DNA of 64,000 nucleotides from Escarpia spicata (taxonomy: Eukaryota > Annelida > Polychaeta > Sabellida > Siboglinidae). The notes beneath the pieces are model-generated. The model saw nothing but the letters and a program-made list of their open reading frames with translations. It ran no database searches and was not told the DNA's origin. The translations under genes and the position numbers were made by a program. How positions within the stretch are numbered: position 1 is the stretch's first letter; each line of letters starts with the position of its first letter. Positions 1 through 11,131 of this stretch are shown here, in pieces. The stretch is from contig OZ023206.1 of assembly GCA_963995525.1 (NCBI GenBank), positions 7,444,919-7,508,918 on the forward strand, given 5' to 3'.

Positions 1-64
<64 letters not shown>
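1..64. repeat. (GT)n microsatellite
   Basis: Uninterrupted GT dinucleotides run from the window edge to about position 64 and then decay into GTGTGC and GTATGC variants up to about 95. The array continues outside the window on the left. Confidence 0.95.
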
Positions 65-70
<6 letters not shown>

Positions 71-184
71 CTGTATGCGCACGTGTATGCGTGGTGTGTT
101 TATATTATACATTTTATGACAGCCATTGGAAACTGTTGAAAATGTTTCGCCGCCACGTCGCCGTAACTTAAGCTTATTATGACC

Positions 185-278
185 TAAACGGGGTCGCATT
201 CCAAAATGTCTGGGGGCACACTAAATTCCAAAGGTGTAGGGGGCACATGTCCCCATGGCCCCTCTGGATCTGCCTATG
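185..278. mobile_element. possible right end of a DNA transposon
   Basis: A G-rich stretch with two GGGGGCACA motifs ends in CCCCTCTGGATCTGCCTATG. Read in reverse this resembles the CAGTGGCGGATCCAGAGG-type termini common on animal DNA transposons. The matching left end would lie outside the window, so this is only a guess from terminus similarity. From 279 to 579 I see no gene. Confidence 0.25.
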
Positions 279-579
279 GTTTACCTATCATTGTTATTAG
301 AACCTGACACTGTACCTGATGTGTTTCTATAACAGTCTGCACAATCCATGTGGTAAGAAGTTCTACTCTAAGCCAGTACAATATTATTATCGTCTTTTTT
401 ATATGTTTTTATATCCTTCATTACCGGGGTAAGTGAAAATCAATTGCTAATCTTTGCTGCTAACACAGGAACTATTTTGTTTGATGATATTCACCATGAC
501 AACTACCACGCCACCTGGTGAATGATGCGTAAAACGGTCTGTGCTGAAATATATTAATAGTGTAGAGACAGAACGATTC

Positions 580-1586
580 GTGTACTACTCCACTCGGTCC
601 CCCCCCCTATTCCCCGGTATATCTGTGTTATGAATATGTCCATCCAGCCCTTTCTCTGTTTGTATTGAATTTACACCAACTATTGCGTAGGTTGATAATG
701 GGCAATGCAATTTATTAACACAAGGATTGCCACTGTGCACAGATAGTTTATACAATAGTAACATCTTGTGCACAGCCAGGTACATCCAGATTACAGATTG
801 ATGTTTCGCACATGATATGTACGACAATTTTGTATACATATATAATAATCCTAATTCTTCAGTTTTGCTAGTGATTTCCCAAAAAACACTTGATTGCTAT
901 TATATCAAATTACAGCATACCGACTGTCATATGTTTACAGTATATAAAACACAAGGGGAAAAGATACCTGATGTGCAGACTGCACACCTTTCTATAGTAC
1001 TAGCTACAGTAATTACAGCTTGATATATGTGTTCGCATGTGGTGGCCACCACCTCCACTAAAGGGCTGTCTATGAACAAGGCTTGATAAGTTTGCCGTGT
1101 CAACTAGCACTGACAGGTTTAAACGGCTACGAACACTGACACGTGTAAACGGCTACTGACACTGACACGTGTAAACGGCTACGAACACTGACACGTGTAA
1201 ACGGCTACTGACACTGACACGTGTAAACGGCTACTGACACTGACACGTGTAAACGGCTACTGACACTGATACGTGTAAACGGCTACGAACACTGACACGT
1301 GTAAACGGCTACTGACACTGACACGTGTAAACAGTTCCTCCCAATACAAAAATCTGACTGAAAAAGGGGGTACGTGCTTATGGAAGGCTGACCTGTCATG
1401 CCTGTCCCTTCCCCAAATATACTATACGTGCACAGTGGCAATCCCTGTGTTAATACATTGGATTGCCCATTACCAACCTACGCAATAGTTTGTGTAAATT
1501 CAATACAAACAGAGAAGGGGCTGCATGAACATATTCATAACGCAGATACACCGGGGATTAGGGGGGTACCGAGTGGAGTAGTACAC
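580..1586. mobile_element. fold-back element with about 170-bp terminal inverted repeats
   Basis: Positions 580-751 and 1420-1586 are inverted copies of each other. The outer ends read GTGTACTACTCCACTCGGT on the left and its complement on the right. The similarity is strong enough that translations of opposite strands share residues such as SGNPCVN, STYAIV/PTYAIV and VNSIQTEKGL. The interior (752-1419) has no protein-coding evidence and contains a 26-bp minisatellite. This is a non-autonomous fold-back or MITE-like element. No clear target-site duplication was found. Confidence 0.75.
1100..1332. repeat. 26-bp minisatellite inside the fold-back element
   Basis: About nine tandem copies of a 26-bp unit, GGCTACKRACACTGACACGT followed by GTAAAC. 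The units alternate between CTACGAACAC and CTACTGACAC variants. The array sits in the loop of the flanking inverted repeats. Confidence 0.85.
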
Positions 1587-1839
1587 AAAATGAATGTTTG
1601 GCCTTATGCAACCTGTTCCCCCTCCTAGCCTGCACACCCCTTTGAATCGTCTCAACGCTTAATAAGCTGGCCCGAAACACCCATTCAGCCCGTGTCAGTT
1701 ACGCGGCATCCTAAGTCATTTTCAATAAATAACTACCGTCCCAATTTCAACCGATTCGACGATAACAGCGCGGCAGTTTACCGCACGAGCCGGCTGCGAG
1801 TTACTCGCGGCTCCAGCAGTTAGATCAGTCAGCCGTATC

Positions 1840-2052
1840 ATGCAGTGGCCGAGGCTGAGACCCAAGTGGTCCGTCGTCGTCAACGTCGTTCTGTTCTTGG
1901 TCAACGTCGTCGTGTTTGTCGGGCTGTGCACGTATGCCTTCGACCGGGACGAGGATGTATTTCGACGCGGCGTCATGTTGCTGGACGATCGGCGGGTGTT
2001 TAGAGATATGGTGAACGCGTTCTTTGTCGCCACAGAAGCCGCCGGGGTGACG
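1840..2052 (+). CDS. LicD-like gene 1, exon 1 (membrane anchor and stem)
   Basis: Encodes 71 residues: basic start MQWPRLRPK, a hydrophobic stretch, then a charged stem containing [11 protein letters not shown]. The donor is inferred at ACG|GTATTG; reading on gives a stop two codons later. The paralog has ACG|GTACAG at the same place, and about 25 bases of intron after it are shared, including GTTCCGGTTCACT. Confidence 0.8.
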
Positions 2053-2726
2053 GTATTGTAGGACGTTCCGGTTCACTGGTTTGTGCGCGTGCATGCTTTT
2101 TTTGTATCTGTATTTGTATTCTGACTGGCAAAATGTCCTGTGGACACATCACGCCAGTGCGCATGGTGGCTCTTATGTATTAATGTTTTATATTTTGGGC
2201 TAGACTAATCTGGGACGAGTTCAATGATGTACTTGATACAATGCTTGGAGGTAGAGAATTCCACTCTTTTATTGTGACTGGGAAAAAGTTGTTTCCAAAT
2301 ATGTTTGTCTAGTGCCAGATTTGTACTAACTGTTTATTATGTTTACGTGAGCATCTGGTGTTGCGTTTGATGCATTGATCTAGTGGGATATCTATGAGGT
2401 TATGTTCCATTTTATATAATATGCTAAGTCTTTGGTTTTTATTCTTGATTGGAGGGTGTCCCACTGGAGGTCTTTAAGGAGTTGTGTTACCGTTCCTGGC
2501 TCTCTAGAATCTGGCGGCTTGTCTCTGAGTTCTTTCTATGAGTTTGATGTTTCTTAGGCAATGTGGATCCCATGATGCTGACGCGTATTCAAGTATAGGG
2601 TGGACAAGGGTTGTGTAGGCTATGGACTTGATTTGGATTGGGCATTTATTTAAATTTCTTCTAATAATTCTTAATGTCTGTTGTGCTTTTTTGTGACTGA
2701 GTTGCATTGTATTGTCCAATTTAATG

Positions 2727-2785
<59 letters not shown>

Positions 2786-5700
2786 AAGATAACAGTATGA
2801 TTCAACAGATTTAAATTGTTGTCCGCAGAAGGTGTAGATATTTGGTGTCGGTTTTCTTGAGGCTATGGTCATTGTATAACATTTAGTGGGGTTGAATTTC
2901 ATAAGCCAGGTATGTTGCCATTTCTCAAATTTGAGCAGATCGTTTTGAAGGGCAGATGTGTCTTAGTCAGTTTTAATCGGTGAATATAATAGGCAGTCGT
3001 CTGCAAAAAGGCGAACAGTTGAGGAAAGGTTGTCTGGCAGGTCATTTATGTAAAGTAGGAAAAGCAGGGGCCCCAGTACTGTGCCCTGTGGTACCCCAGA
3101 AATGACTTGAGTGGATGTTGACTTGGATCCATTTATAACAACCTGTTGAGTCCTTCCTATAAGGAAGCTATTTATCCATGACGATATTGGGCCTGTGATG
3201 CCATAGTATTTGAGTTTATGGATTAGTCTTATATGTGGAAGGCTATCGAATGCTTTGGTGAAGTCAAGGATGGCCATGTCTGCAGATTTCTTTTCATCAA
3301 GGGATTTGCTTATGTCGTGGATTGTTTGAATTAATTGTGTTTCAGTTGATCTTTTGGCACGGAAGGCATGTTGGTGGTCAGTTAGAATGTGGTGCTGTTC
3401 CAGGTGTTTCATAATGTGACTATGTATGATGTGTTCAAGAAGGCTTAGTGCAGTGCAATGGAAATTGCAGGTCTTCGCCCTGGTAGGGCCCAAGGGCGGT
3501 ACTGGGCAAAGGGCGTCTTGGTGAAAAACCTGTTAGTAAACAGTTTATTGTAATGTGTAAGTTGTTGGTTTCTGGTTAGTTACTGACAGACTATAGTATA
3601 CACTTTATATACATATACTTTATTAAAATGTTATGCTTCACGGAAACGTAGCGTTGCCGTTGTCGTTGCTAGGAGCGGTATTCGAGGCTATAATCCACTT
3701 CGTGGGTTTAGTATTTTTATGGTGTACGAGTTTAATTTACTGGCTTTGCAAAAAAATTTACTTTAGTTATAACATAGTCATCAAAAGTGTAGCTTGTGAT
3801 ATGTTGGTAGTTTAGTAGGGTTCGTTGCTTTTTCGTTCTTGATGTTGATGTTATTGACGTTTCCATGTTAGTGTGTGTACGTGTATTTCTGTGCACGCGC
3901 TGCATTTCAGTGACTGAGAAAACATTAACACACTCACATACACGCACGCATGCATGCACACACAAATGACCGTATGCATCAAAGTAGTTTATCTCTAAAC
4001 GAGGATTTAGACCAGTGGTGTAAATTTGTGTAAATTGCACAAAGCTGGTTTAAGCTAAACCGTGGTCTAAACCATCGGTTTAAACCACCAAAATTTAAAC
4101 CTGTTCGGGGGGGTAGTTTAAGGGTGGTTTAACTCTCAGAAAGGCACTGTCAAGCACTTTTGGAAACTGTAAGGATATATATCTTTCATAAAAAGCTTCA
4201 AGCCACACTGTATCGTACATTTATATGGACAAGCTCCTATTGTAGTATGCACATAATTATGTAAATGCCACATAGTGGAACACAGAATGGGGCAGTTTAT
4301 TTTCAATAAAAATTAACTTTATTTTCAATACGAATATCAAAATAAAACCAACAACAAATAGAATGTCCAATACAATTGTTGAAAGTTAAATTACAGTAGA
4401 AATAACAACGCTGAGTGACCTGATTAGTTTGCCCATTATGGCAAGAACAAACAAAACAGTTGCCACAGTTGTATGTACAGCCATTCTGTCGAATTGTTTT
4501 TAAATCGACAATGCGCCCACAAATTGTTGTTTACAAACATAATGCCTGCTCAAATGGTGTAACGAAACGGTTATTGGCAAGAAACAACACAACAACTGTT
4601 GCATTTTAAGTAGGGCCTACTTCAAAACAATTGTTAATGGGTTTCACATGCAGAAACACAATACATGCACAAAGTGGACTGCACATGTCTGAAAACTGTT
4701 CAACTGCAAATTAATCAAAGAAAGTGGGCAAAATGTTCAATCATGCGATAGCGCGCATAGATACCACGACCAAAATTCTGCGCCTCCGGAACATGACATT
4801 CAACCTCATCGTTGTCCTCATCAAGGTCTTCTCCCACGTCAGAATCATGGCGTTGTCTGTCAATGTTGTGTAATACAGCAATTACAGCGAACGCAGTAGT
4901 CAGGTTCAACCGTAGTTCAAAAAATGAGGCATATCAATCTCCTCTTCATAACCCAAAAGGCCCTTTCTATGACCCCACGAGGTCGTGCATGTGCAAGATT
5001 GTATGCTCGTTCTGGCTCGGTTTGTGGCCTGTTCAATGGGGTTATCAAGTACGGTAGCGCAGCGTACCCACCTTCGCCTAGTAGCAGAACTTGGTTTTCC
5101 CCTGTTTCAAAGCTCGCTTTCAAGTGCGATTCATTAAATATTCTGGAAACACGGGCACTTCCGGGCCAGCAGGCTACCACACTGGATATGTCCATGTTGG
5201 CATCACATGTAAATTGACAATTCAGTGAGTGCCACCCCTTTCTGTTGATGAAGCGCTGTGAGTCTTCCCCGTCTGGATTACTAATCGCAATACGCGTGCA
5301 GTCAATTGCTGCCACCACTTGACGGGAAGTTGGCGGTCTGGTAAAAACCCTCTCTCACTTGCTGCATTTCCCGCTCTCGAGGGAACCGTATAAACATGTG
5401 CTTTCTCCGGGCCAGGGCGATGGAATCCCTGTTAACGATCCTGAACACAGTTGACTGGTCTACGTGAATTACGTCCCCGACTGTTATCTGGAATGTTCCA
5501 CTGGCATAAAATTCACGGGCTATGAGCACCTGCAAAAATGCTGGAATAGCACGATTCCTTTCAGTGGGTGGCTCAGTGTTAGGGGCTACTAGTTATATAA
5601 CGTATCGTGCAGTGGCTCAGTGTCATGGGCTACTAGTTCTATAACGTATCGTACAGTGGCTCAGTGTCAGGGGCTACTAGTTCTATAACGTCTCGTACAG

Positions 5701-7311
5701 TGGCTCAGTGTCAGGGGCTACTAGTTCTATAAAGTATCGTACAGTGGCTCAGTGTCAGGGCTACTAGTTCTATAACGTATCGTACAGTGGCTCAGTGTCA
5801 GGGGCTACTAGTTCTATAACGTCTCGTACAGTGGCTCAGTGTCAGGGGCTACTAGTTCTATAAAGTGTCGTACAGTGGCTCAGTGTCAGGGCTACTAGTT
5901 CTATAACGTATCGTACAGTGGATTTGGTAAATCGAAATATTTTAATGAAGTCACCCTCGTCAGTAAACCAATTAGAAGGATTCATCCGATCACGAAACAC
6001 TCTTTCACGGCGACGTTGGTTACGCCGTTGACCGGTTAGCCGCAAGAATATGTCTGACGTATCGAAATCTTTCAATCTGATCCATTTCTATACACAGGCC
6101 TTGACAATTTGGAGCGCGTTTTGCCTTGCTGGCCAGTTTCCACACTTTTGGAACAAATTCGCATAAACAACACACCGACGGAAGCCTCAAAATCTAACAG
6201 CGCACATGCGCAGGTCCCACACGTATGTGAAAATAATTGTGAGACCGGTGGTTTTGTAAGACCACGGCTAAACCACCTTTGTGCAATAGACACAGTTTAA
6301 ACCGACGGTTTTGTTAAACGCCGGTTTTACTAAACCATAGGTTTACCAGAAACCAGGTCTAACTAAATTAGCTTTATGCATACGGCCCAAAGTCGTCGCG
6401 GCATTTCACTGGACCTGTTCATACGCGTCCGAAGGTGATGCATATTGAAAGGCTTGCTGACGCTCAATAAACCCTACAACTGCAACAACCTTCCCGAAGT
6501 GTTGGAGGGGAGGCTAAATATATCACCTGTAATTGTTCCCGTTTTTGCGACACACATTTGGCAGACAACAACATCAATTAACACGAGAATGACGTGTCCG
6601 TCGGCGGGGGACATTATTGATGATAATATAAATAACTAATCGTGTTGGTTCGTGTCGTTGCAGTGTTTCATCATGTACGGGACACTGCTGGGTTCGTACC
6701 GCCATCACGACATGATTCCGTGGGACGATGACGTCGACATCATGTGCAACAACTCACAGCGCGGACAGCTCAAGAAGGTACGTGCGCTCGTGTGTATGTA
6801 CGTGAGTGCGTGTGTGTTCGTGCGCGTGCGTGTGCGTGCTAGAGTAGATTAACATGGAAATTATACGGTCTGTTCCTTAATGTGTTAACCGGCGAGGTAA
6901 ATTATTGATCAAGATCAATTAAATGTGCTTACATATAGAGCCAACGAGTAACAATAACATGCACAGTGCAGAAATCGACAGCTTCAGTAATAAGTCCGTG
7001 TTCCGAACATATCGCAACACTTGACGTGCAGCCTGCAAATTTAACTTGTTTCACACCTTGCCGTGGTTCAGTTTCAGCTACAAGTTCGAAGCGGTGAGAC
7101 ACCACCCGTATAAAAACCGCAGTGTATTTCTTGGCCTTCTACCTCGTCACGCCTGGGTGATTTAGATTGAGTTTAGATAGATAGATAGTTTATTTTTGGA
7201 ATCGTATAAATCATACATGCATACATAATCAAATAAGCATAACAACCGGTGATATAATATACGATTCCAGGCTGACAGGTGAACCAATTAAGGCTGTAAC
7301 CAGTTGGTTTA

Positions 7312-7342
<31 letters not shown>

Positions 7343-9907
7343 TAAAATAAGTACTTATTAAGTGAACTGGTCGCTGTCAACCCCACAAATAGCTGTATAA
7401 ACAATGTAATAATAATTTCACGTGCAGCATGTTGATAAAGTTTCTATAATAGACCAGATATGTAAAATGTAACAACAACAATATTAAATAATAAATATTC
7501 AACTACATTGTTAGCAAACGTTTGGTGATACCAACAACTACCAATGACTAGAATATGATTACACATGTGAATAGGTGTTTCGTGATGAATTAAGGTTCTA
7601 CTCTTCATACCTGTTTACAACAATTGCTATTACAAAACTAACTTTTTAGGTTGTTTTTGTCTTGAGTGATAGTTGGAATTATATTTCAGATCAACGGACC
7701 TTTACATAACAAACTGTCTGAAGACCTTACCGTAGAAGTGGTGAAAGAACGTATTGTGAAGTTTGTCTAGTTCCATCGTACAGTAGAAGTGGTGAAAGAA
7801 CGTATTGTGAAGTTTGTCTAGTTCCATCGTACAGTAGAAGTGGTGAAAGAACGTATTGTGAAGTTTGTCTAGTTCCATCGTACAGTAGAAGTGGTGAAAG
7901 AACGTATTGTGAAGTTTGTCTAGTTCCATCGTACAGTAGAAGTGGTGAAAGAACGTATTGTGAAGTTTGTCTAGTTCCATCGTACAGTAGAAGTGGTGAA
8001 AGAACGTATTGTGAAGTTTGTCTAGTTCCATCGTACAGTAGAAGTGGTGAAAGAACGTATTGTGAAGTTTGTCTAGTTCCATCGTACAGTAGAAGTGGTG
8101 AAAGAACGTATTGTGAAGTTTGTCTAGTTCCATCGTACAGTAGAAGTGGTGAAAGAACGTATTGTGAAGTTTGTCTAGTTCCATCGTACAGTAGAAGTGG
8201 TGAAAGAACGTATTGTGAAGTTTGTCTAGTTCCATCGTACAGTAGAAGTGGTGAAAGAACGTATTGTGAAGTTTGTCTAGTTCCATCGTACAGTAGAAGT
8301 GGTGAAAGAACGTATTGTGAAGTTTGTCTAGTTCCATCGTACAGTAGAAGTGGTGAAAGAACGTATTGTGAAGTTTGTCTAGTTCCATCGTACAGTATAA
8401 GTGGTGAAAGAACGTATTGTGAAGTTTGTCTAGTTCCATCGTACAGTAGAAGTGGTGAAAGAACGTATTGTGAAGTTTGTCTAGTTCCATCGTACAGTAG
8501 AAGTGGTGAAAGAACGTATTGTGAAGTTTGTCTAGTTCCATCGTACAGTAGAAGTGGTGAAAGAACGTATTGTGAAGTTAGTCTAGTTCCACCGTACAGT
8601 AGAAGTGGTGAAAGAACGTATTGTGAAGTTTGTCTAGTTCCATCGTACAGTAGAAGTGGTGAAAGAACGTATAGTGAAGTTTGTCTAGATCCGTGAGTGT
8701 GTATGTCAGGGGTAGATGTAAACATATCGGATAAAGCACGTGGTAGACTCCAGAGAACATAATTACACATACATTTTCCAACTTCAGTTTCATATATATC
8801 TTGCAATTTTATAAAATGTAGGCACGTTAAGAGGGGTGGGAGTGTTCCCAGTAATTTCTTTCAAGGATGGAACTAACTTTTTTAATATTAAATAATTTTG
8901 TGAAAAGAATTTTGTATGTGGATCCCCTCAAGATAATCCCGTTTGTCAAGTATGGGTAAACTAAAGTATAATAAATTTATTTAAGGGCAGAAATGGGAAG
9001 AAAACAGTTAACTTAATTAATTGTATATAAAGCACTGGTTTGTTTATTTTTGCACACATTTATGTGTTCTTGCCAATTAAGTCTTTTTGTTAGACATTGT
9101 TTAGGAATAATTTATACCTGATTATAGATAGTGTGGATATATGTGAATGGATAATCTGGCTCAGTAACTCTAGTGTTCGAATTGTGTTCAATTGTACGTG
9201 TCTGCCAGGGAGTAAAGTGTAAAACAACGCTTTGAGCAGTTCTAAGAACTCGATATCGCGCTTTATAAGAAAGTAATAGCACAGCACGTACTACTGTGAC
9301 GATATATACCGATTTTGAGATGTTTGATATTACACAGTCACCGTCATCTCTCCGACAGGCCGTCCAGACTCTATCGCCCAAGTACAGAATCCACCAATAT
9401 CCCGCCGACGACCTGTGGAAATTCTTCGCCGTAGACGCTTCAGATGACGTCATTCCCAGGGGCCAGTATCGGTGGCCCTTCATCGACGTCATCTTCTTCG
9501 TCGAGAACGCGACGCACGTGTGGAGCCAGAATTCATGGTTGCGGCCTCGCTTTGAGTTCGCCCGTCGGTTCGTCTTCCCGCTGTCCCGTCGCCCACTGTC
9601 CGGGCTGCGGGTTCCTGCCCCGTGCGACACGGGAGTTGTTCTACGGACGATGTTCCGTGACCTCAGTCGATGCACGTCGAGGGAACACAGTCACCGCGTC
9701 GGCATCGGGTTTCCCCGCTATATGACCCGGAGTGTACCCTGCGCCGACCTCGCCGGAAGTTTCTCGTTCGTCGACCATGACGTCATCGACGGGGGGTTTG
9801 TAAATGAGACGCTGCGAATGGGCGATTTGACTATTTATTCACTGGTGTTGCCATCTTGCGGCAGCAGCGGCGCCAAGTCTATACAGAAAGCCGCAAGACG
9901 GCACTAA
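1840..9907 (+). CDS. LicD/fukutin-like type II membrane protein, paralog 1 (three exons)
   Basis: Exons 1840-2052, 6664-6777 and 9359-9907 join in phase 0 to give 291 residues. Residues about 11-33 form one hydrophobic segment after a short basic N-terminus, predicting a type II anchor. Exon 2 carries the LicD signature [20 protein letters not shown] with its acidic cluster. Exon 3 carries [13 protein letters not shown] and THVWSQN, typical of the rest of the domain. By family, LicD/FKRP/fukutin proteins transfer phosphate-linked sugars or choline onto glycans; in animals they usually act in the Golgi lumen. The actual donor and acceptor here are unknown. The junction AAGVT|CFIMYGT reads as uninterrupted family sequence, so no exon appears to be missing. 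The introns hold a LINE fragment, a Harbinger element and a minisatellite. A second copy starts at 21155. Start choice: this ATG opens the hydrophobic anchor and is matched in the paralog. Confidence 0.85.
2190..3495 (-). mobile_element. 5'-truncated, decayed LINE reverse transcriptase fragment (intron 1 of LicD-like gene 1)
   Basis: On the minus strand, 3493 down to 2963 encodes reverse transcriptase fingers and palm: [43 protein letters not shown] and the catalytic FADDCLLY. The frame continues with [15 protein letters not shown] and the C-terminal segment [20 protein letters not shown] (2504-2719), then degenerates with stops to about 2190. There is no endonuclease domain, so the copy is 5' truncated. 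An AT tract (2730-2782) interrupts it. The sequence resembles the Jockey/CR1-type LINE superfamily; a related decayed copy lies at 26575-27480. Confidence 0.85.
2730..2782. repeat. (AT)n microsatellite
   Basis: Pure AT dinucleotides embedded in the LINE fragment. Confidence 0.95.
3496..3966. other. intronic sequence without recognised features
   Basis: This stretch of intron 1 of LicD-like gene 1 lies between the LINE and the Harbinger element. The short open frame at 3633-3815 has no recognisable motif. CA/CG-rich simple sequence occurs near 3870-3965. Confidence 0.6.
4715..6075 (-). pseudogene. Harbinger (HARBI1-like) transposase remnant
   Basis: Read on the minus strand, the pieces occur in order. 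6075-5842 is an N-terminal segment with [18 protein letters not shown]. 5535-5302 contains [17 protein letters not shown], a helix-turn-helix-like region typical of the family. 5318-4917 is the DDE domain with [12 protein letters not shown], the [10 protein letters not shown] and [11 protein letters not shown] motifs, and [14 protein letters not shown]. 4909-4715 is a C-terminal piece with an acidic run and VIAVLHN. The family motif GDSGYP appears as GEGGYA, so the second catalytic aspartate is replaced. A 44-bp tandem array (5566-5925) and frame breaks interrupt the N-terminal third. It is therefore a dead copy. Confidence 0.85.
5566..5925. repeat. 44-bp minisatellite inside the transposase reading frame
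   Basis: About eight copies of a 44-bp unit that begins AGTGGCTCAGTGTCAGGGGC and ends ATAACGTATCGTAC. On the minus strand the unit is the transposase segment [10 protein letters not shown] followed by TEP; the flanking single-copy transposase sequence joins both array edges. Since 44 is not a multiple of three, the array destroys the frame. Confidence 0.9.
6664..6777 (+). CDS. LicD-like gene 1, exon 2 (LicD core)
   Basis: A 114-bp phase 0 exon bounded by TCGTTGCAG at the acceptor and AAG|GTACGTG at the donor. It encodes the 38 residues containing [20 protein letters not shown]. It differs from the paralogous exon at 25305-25418 by only two bases, both silent. Confidence 0.92.
6778..7733. other. 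intron 2 of LicD-like gene 1, left part
   Basis: AT-rich sequence without coding evidence. It contains short simple repeats, ATAG near 7173-7187 and AAT near 7311-7342. Confidence 0.6.
7734..8692. repeat. 51-bp minisatellite in intron 2 of LicD-like gene 1
   Basis: About 19 nearly identical copies of a 51-bp unit beginning AGAAGTGGTGAAAGAACGTA. Because 51 is 17 codons, stop-free frames of 279 and 359 residues arise on the minus strand, with the 17-residue period containing [16 protein letters not shown]. There is no independent sign of coding: array units are identical at silent and non-silent positions and the array sits inside an intron. Confidence 0.95.
8693..9204. other. intronic sequence without recognised features
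   Basis: AT-rich remainder of intron 2 of LicD-like gene 1. I see no repeat or coding signal. Confidence 0.5.
9205..9290 (-). repeat. SINE-like repeat fragment
   Basis: Its reverse complement contains CTGCTCAAAGCG, TTTACACTTTACTCCCTGGC and AGCGCGATATCG. These match the dispersed repeat at 18718-19012 (GCTCAAAGCGCTTTACACTT and TACTCCCTGGCAGACCTG) and that at 40515-40690. Confidence 0.6.
9359..9907 (+). CDS. LicD-like gene 1, exon 3 (C-terminal half and stop)
   Basis: Acceptor TCTCCGACAG|GCC, 182 codons and a TAA stop. It aligns along its length with 29555-30106 (shared [42 protein letters not shown]). It contains potential N-glycosylation sequons such as NAT and NET, consistent with a lumenal domain. 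The reading frame is open further upstream, but the paralog supports the acceptor at 9358/9359. Confidence 0.88.
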   Translation, partial: AVQTLSPKYRIHQYPADDLWKFFAVDASDDVIPRGQYRWPFIDVIFFVENATHVWSQNSWLRPRFEFARRFVFPLSRRPLSGLRVPAPCDTGVVLRTMFRDLSRCTSREHSHRVGIGFPRYMTRSVPCADLAGSFSFVDHDVIDGGFVNETLRMGDLTIYSLVLPSCGSSGAKSIQKAARRH

Positions 9908-10089
9908 CAGGCAACTACGAAAACATGTCACGTGATCTCAGGATGGTGCGTTCAACACGTCTGTATGTTGGACATTTAACTTTAATTTCACGACACCCCT
10001 GACTGTTCGTTACGTCACTTTCTCGAGTTCTCCCTCTTCTTCTTCTTCTTCTCCCAATAATCCACAACCGTCATTACGACTTCGTGGAT
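9908..10089. other. 3' flank of LicD-like gene 1
   Basis: Presumed 3' UTR and flank. A TTCTTC tract occurs near 10035. No clear AATAAA signal is visible before the antisense LINE begins. Confidence 0.4.
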
Positions 10090-10375
10090 GGTGTGGGGTT
10101 TGTTGCGTGAACCAGGTGTGCAGTGTTGGTTGTGTGTATTTATTAAATCATGTGCAAGTGCAAATTAAAAACAAACAGGGGTCACTCTTAGTTAGACTTT
10201 CTTTGCGGCAGTGTCGGCAAGGCACTGCTTGAAAGCATCTAGAGAGGGAGATTGAACTGATTGGGCGGTTAGATTATTCCAGGGTACTATTTTGGCTATA
10301 AAAAATGAATGTTGGAAAGCCTGTGTTAGGGAACGTTAATTGGAACGGATGCCCTCTGCGCCCCTCAGCTAAGAG

Positions 10376-10553
10376 TTCTGTGGCGCAGTTGGTACGTGCT
10401 GGCTTTGTGCAAAGCATTTAAATATCCAAGCATAGTCACTCACGCAGCGCCCTCTGTTATTCAGGTGTGACGTAATTATATTGTATACGCTACCAGTTCA
10501 AAATCAAAATGGCGTATCGTTGAGTGACTCTGCTTGGTTATTTAAATGATTTG
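10376..10553. mobile_element. short hairpin insertion within the LINE
   Basis: The LINE C-terminal frame is interrupted here by about 175 bp. Its inner arms are inverted: 10409-10444 contains CATTTAAATATCCAAGCATA and 10519-10553 contains the near-complement TGCTTGGTTATTTAAATG. The left part also has TGTGGCGCAGTTGG, resembling a tRNA A box, but no properly spaced B box. It is probably a MITE or degenerate SINE. Confidence 0.45.
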
Positions 10554-11131
10554 CTTTATGTATAGGCTGGCAGGGATGTCGACGAGGTCGTTTTGAAATT
10601 TATACATCATGTTGAGCCCCGCCATACATATGCGCTGTTCCAAGGAGTGCCATTGGTGGAGCGTGGAGGTTGGGCTGCTGCGGCGCCGCCAGTCACCATA
10701 AACGTACCTGGCAGCACGCCTCTGTACCATCTCCAGTTTGTCGATGTTTCGCTTGGTGGCAGGGTCCCAAACGGCAGAAGCATACTCTACTGTTGGTCTG
10801 ACGTATGTTTGATAGCAGTAAGATTTAACTGGTCTGGGGCAGTTGCTGGTGTTTCGGTTAAGGAATGTAACATGGTGGTTCCAGGACAGTTTGCTATTGA
10901 TGTTGACGCCTAGGTACTTTGCTGTGTTTTGTAAGTGTTCTTCTGCATGTAGATGCTGCCAGTTGCCTAGCTTTATGCTATTATGATTTGGGGATGTGGT
11001 CTATGGCTAAGGATAATGTGTGGTCATGAATGAATATTCTGAGAGAAAGGGGTTAGTTTTGTTGGTGATTCTTAAGATTTCACATTTGTCTGATAGAGCT
11101 CATGAGCCAGGTCTTCTCCCATTCCTGGAGC

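Larger units (their letters stand above)
3967..6388 (-). mobile_element. PIF/Harbinger DNA transposon, inactive
   Basis: The ends are inverted: left about TGACCGTATGCATCAAAG, right the complement of GGGCCGTATGCATAAAG. Subterminal regions on both sides carry repeated GGTTTAAACC-like motifs. The interior encodes a Harbinger-type transposase on the minus strand. AAA flanks both ends and may be a 3-bp target duplication. It lies in intron 1 of LicD-like gene 1, opposite to the gene. The second, Myb-like protein of autonomous Harbingers was not found. Confidence 0.85.

Noticed and set aside
585..839. 84-residue minus-strand frame related to the frame at 1398-1628
   Set aside because: The two are the inverted arms of one fold-back element, so the similarity is of DNA, not of a protein family.
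7727..8806. 359-residue minus-strand open frame
   Set aside because: Produced by 51-bp tandem units inside an intron; no domain, and the repeat identity is at the DNA level.
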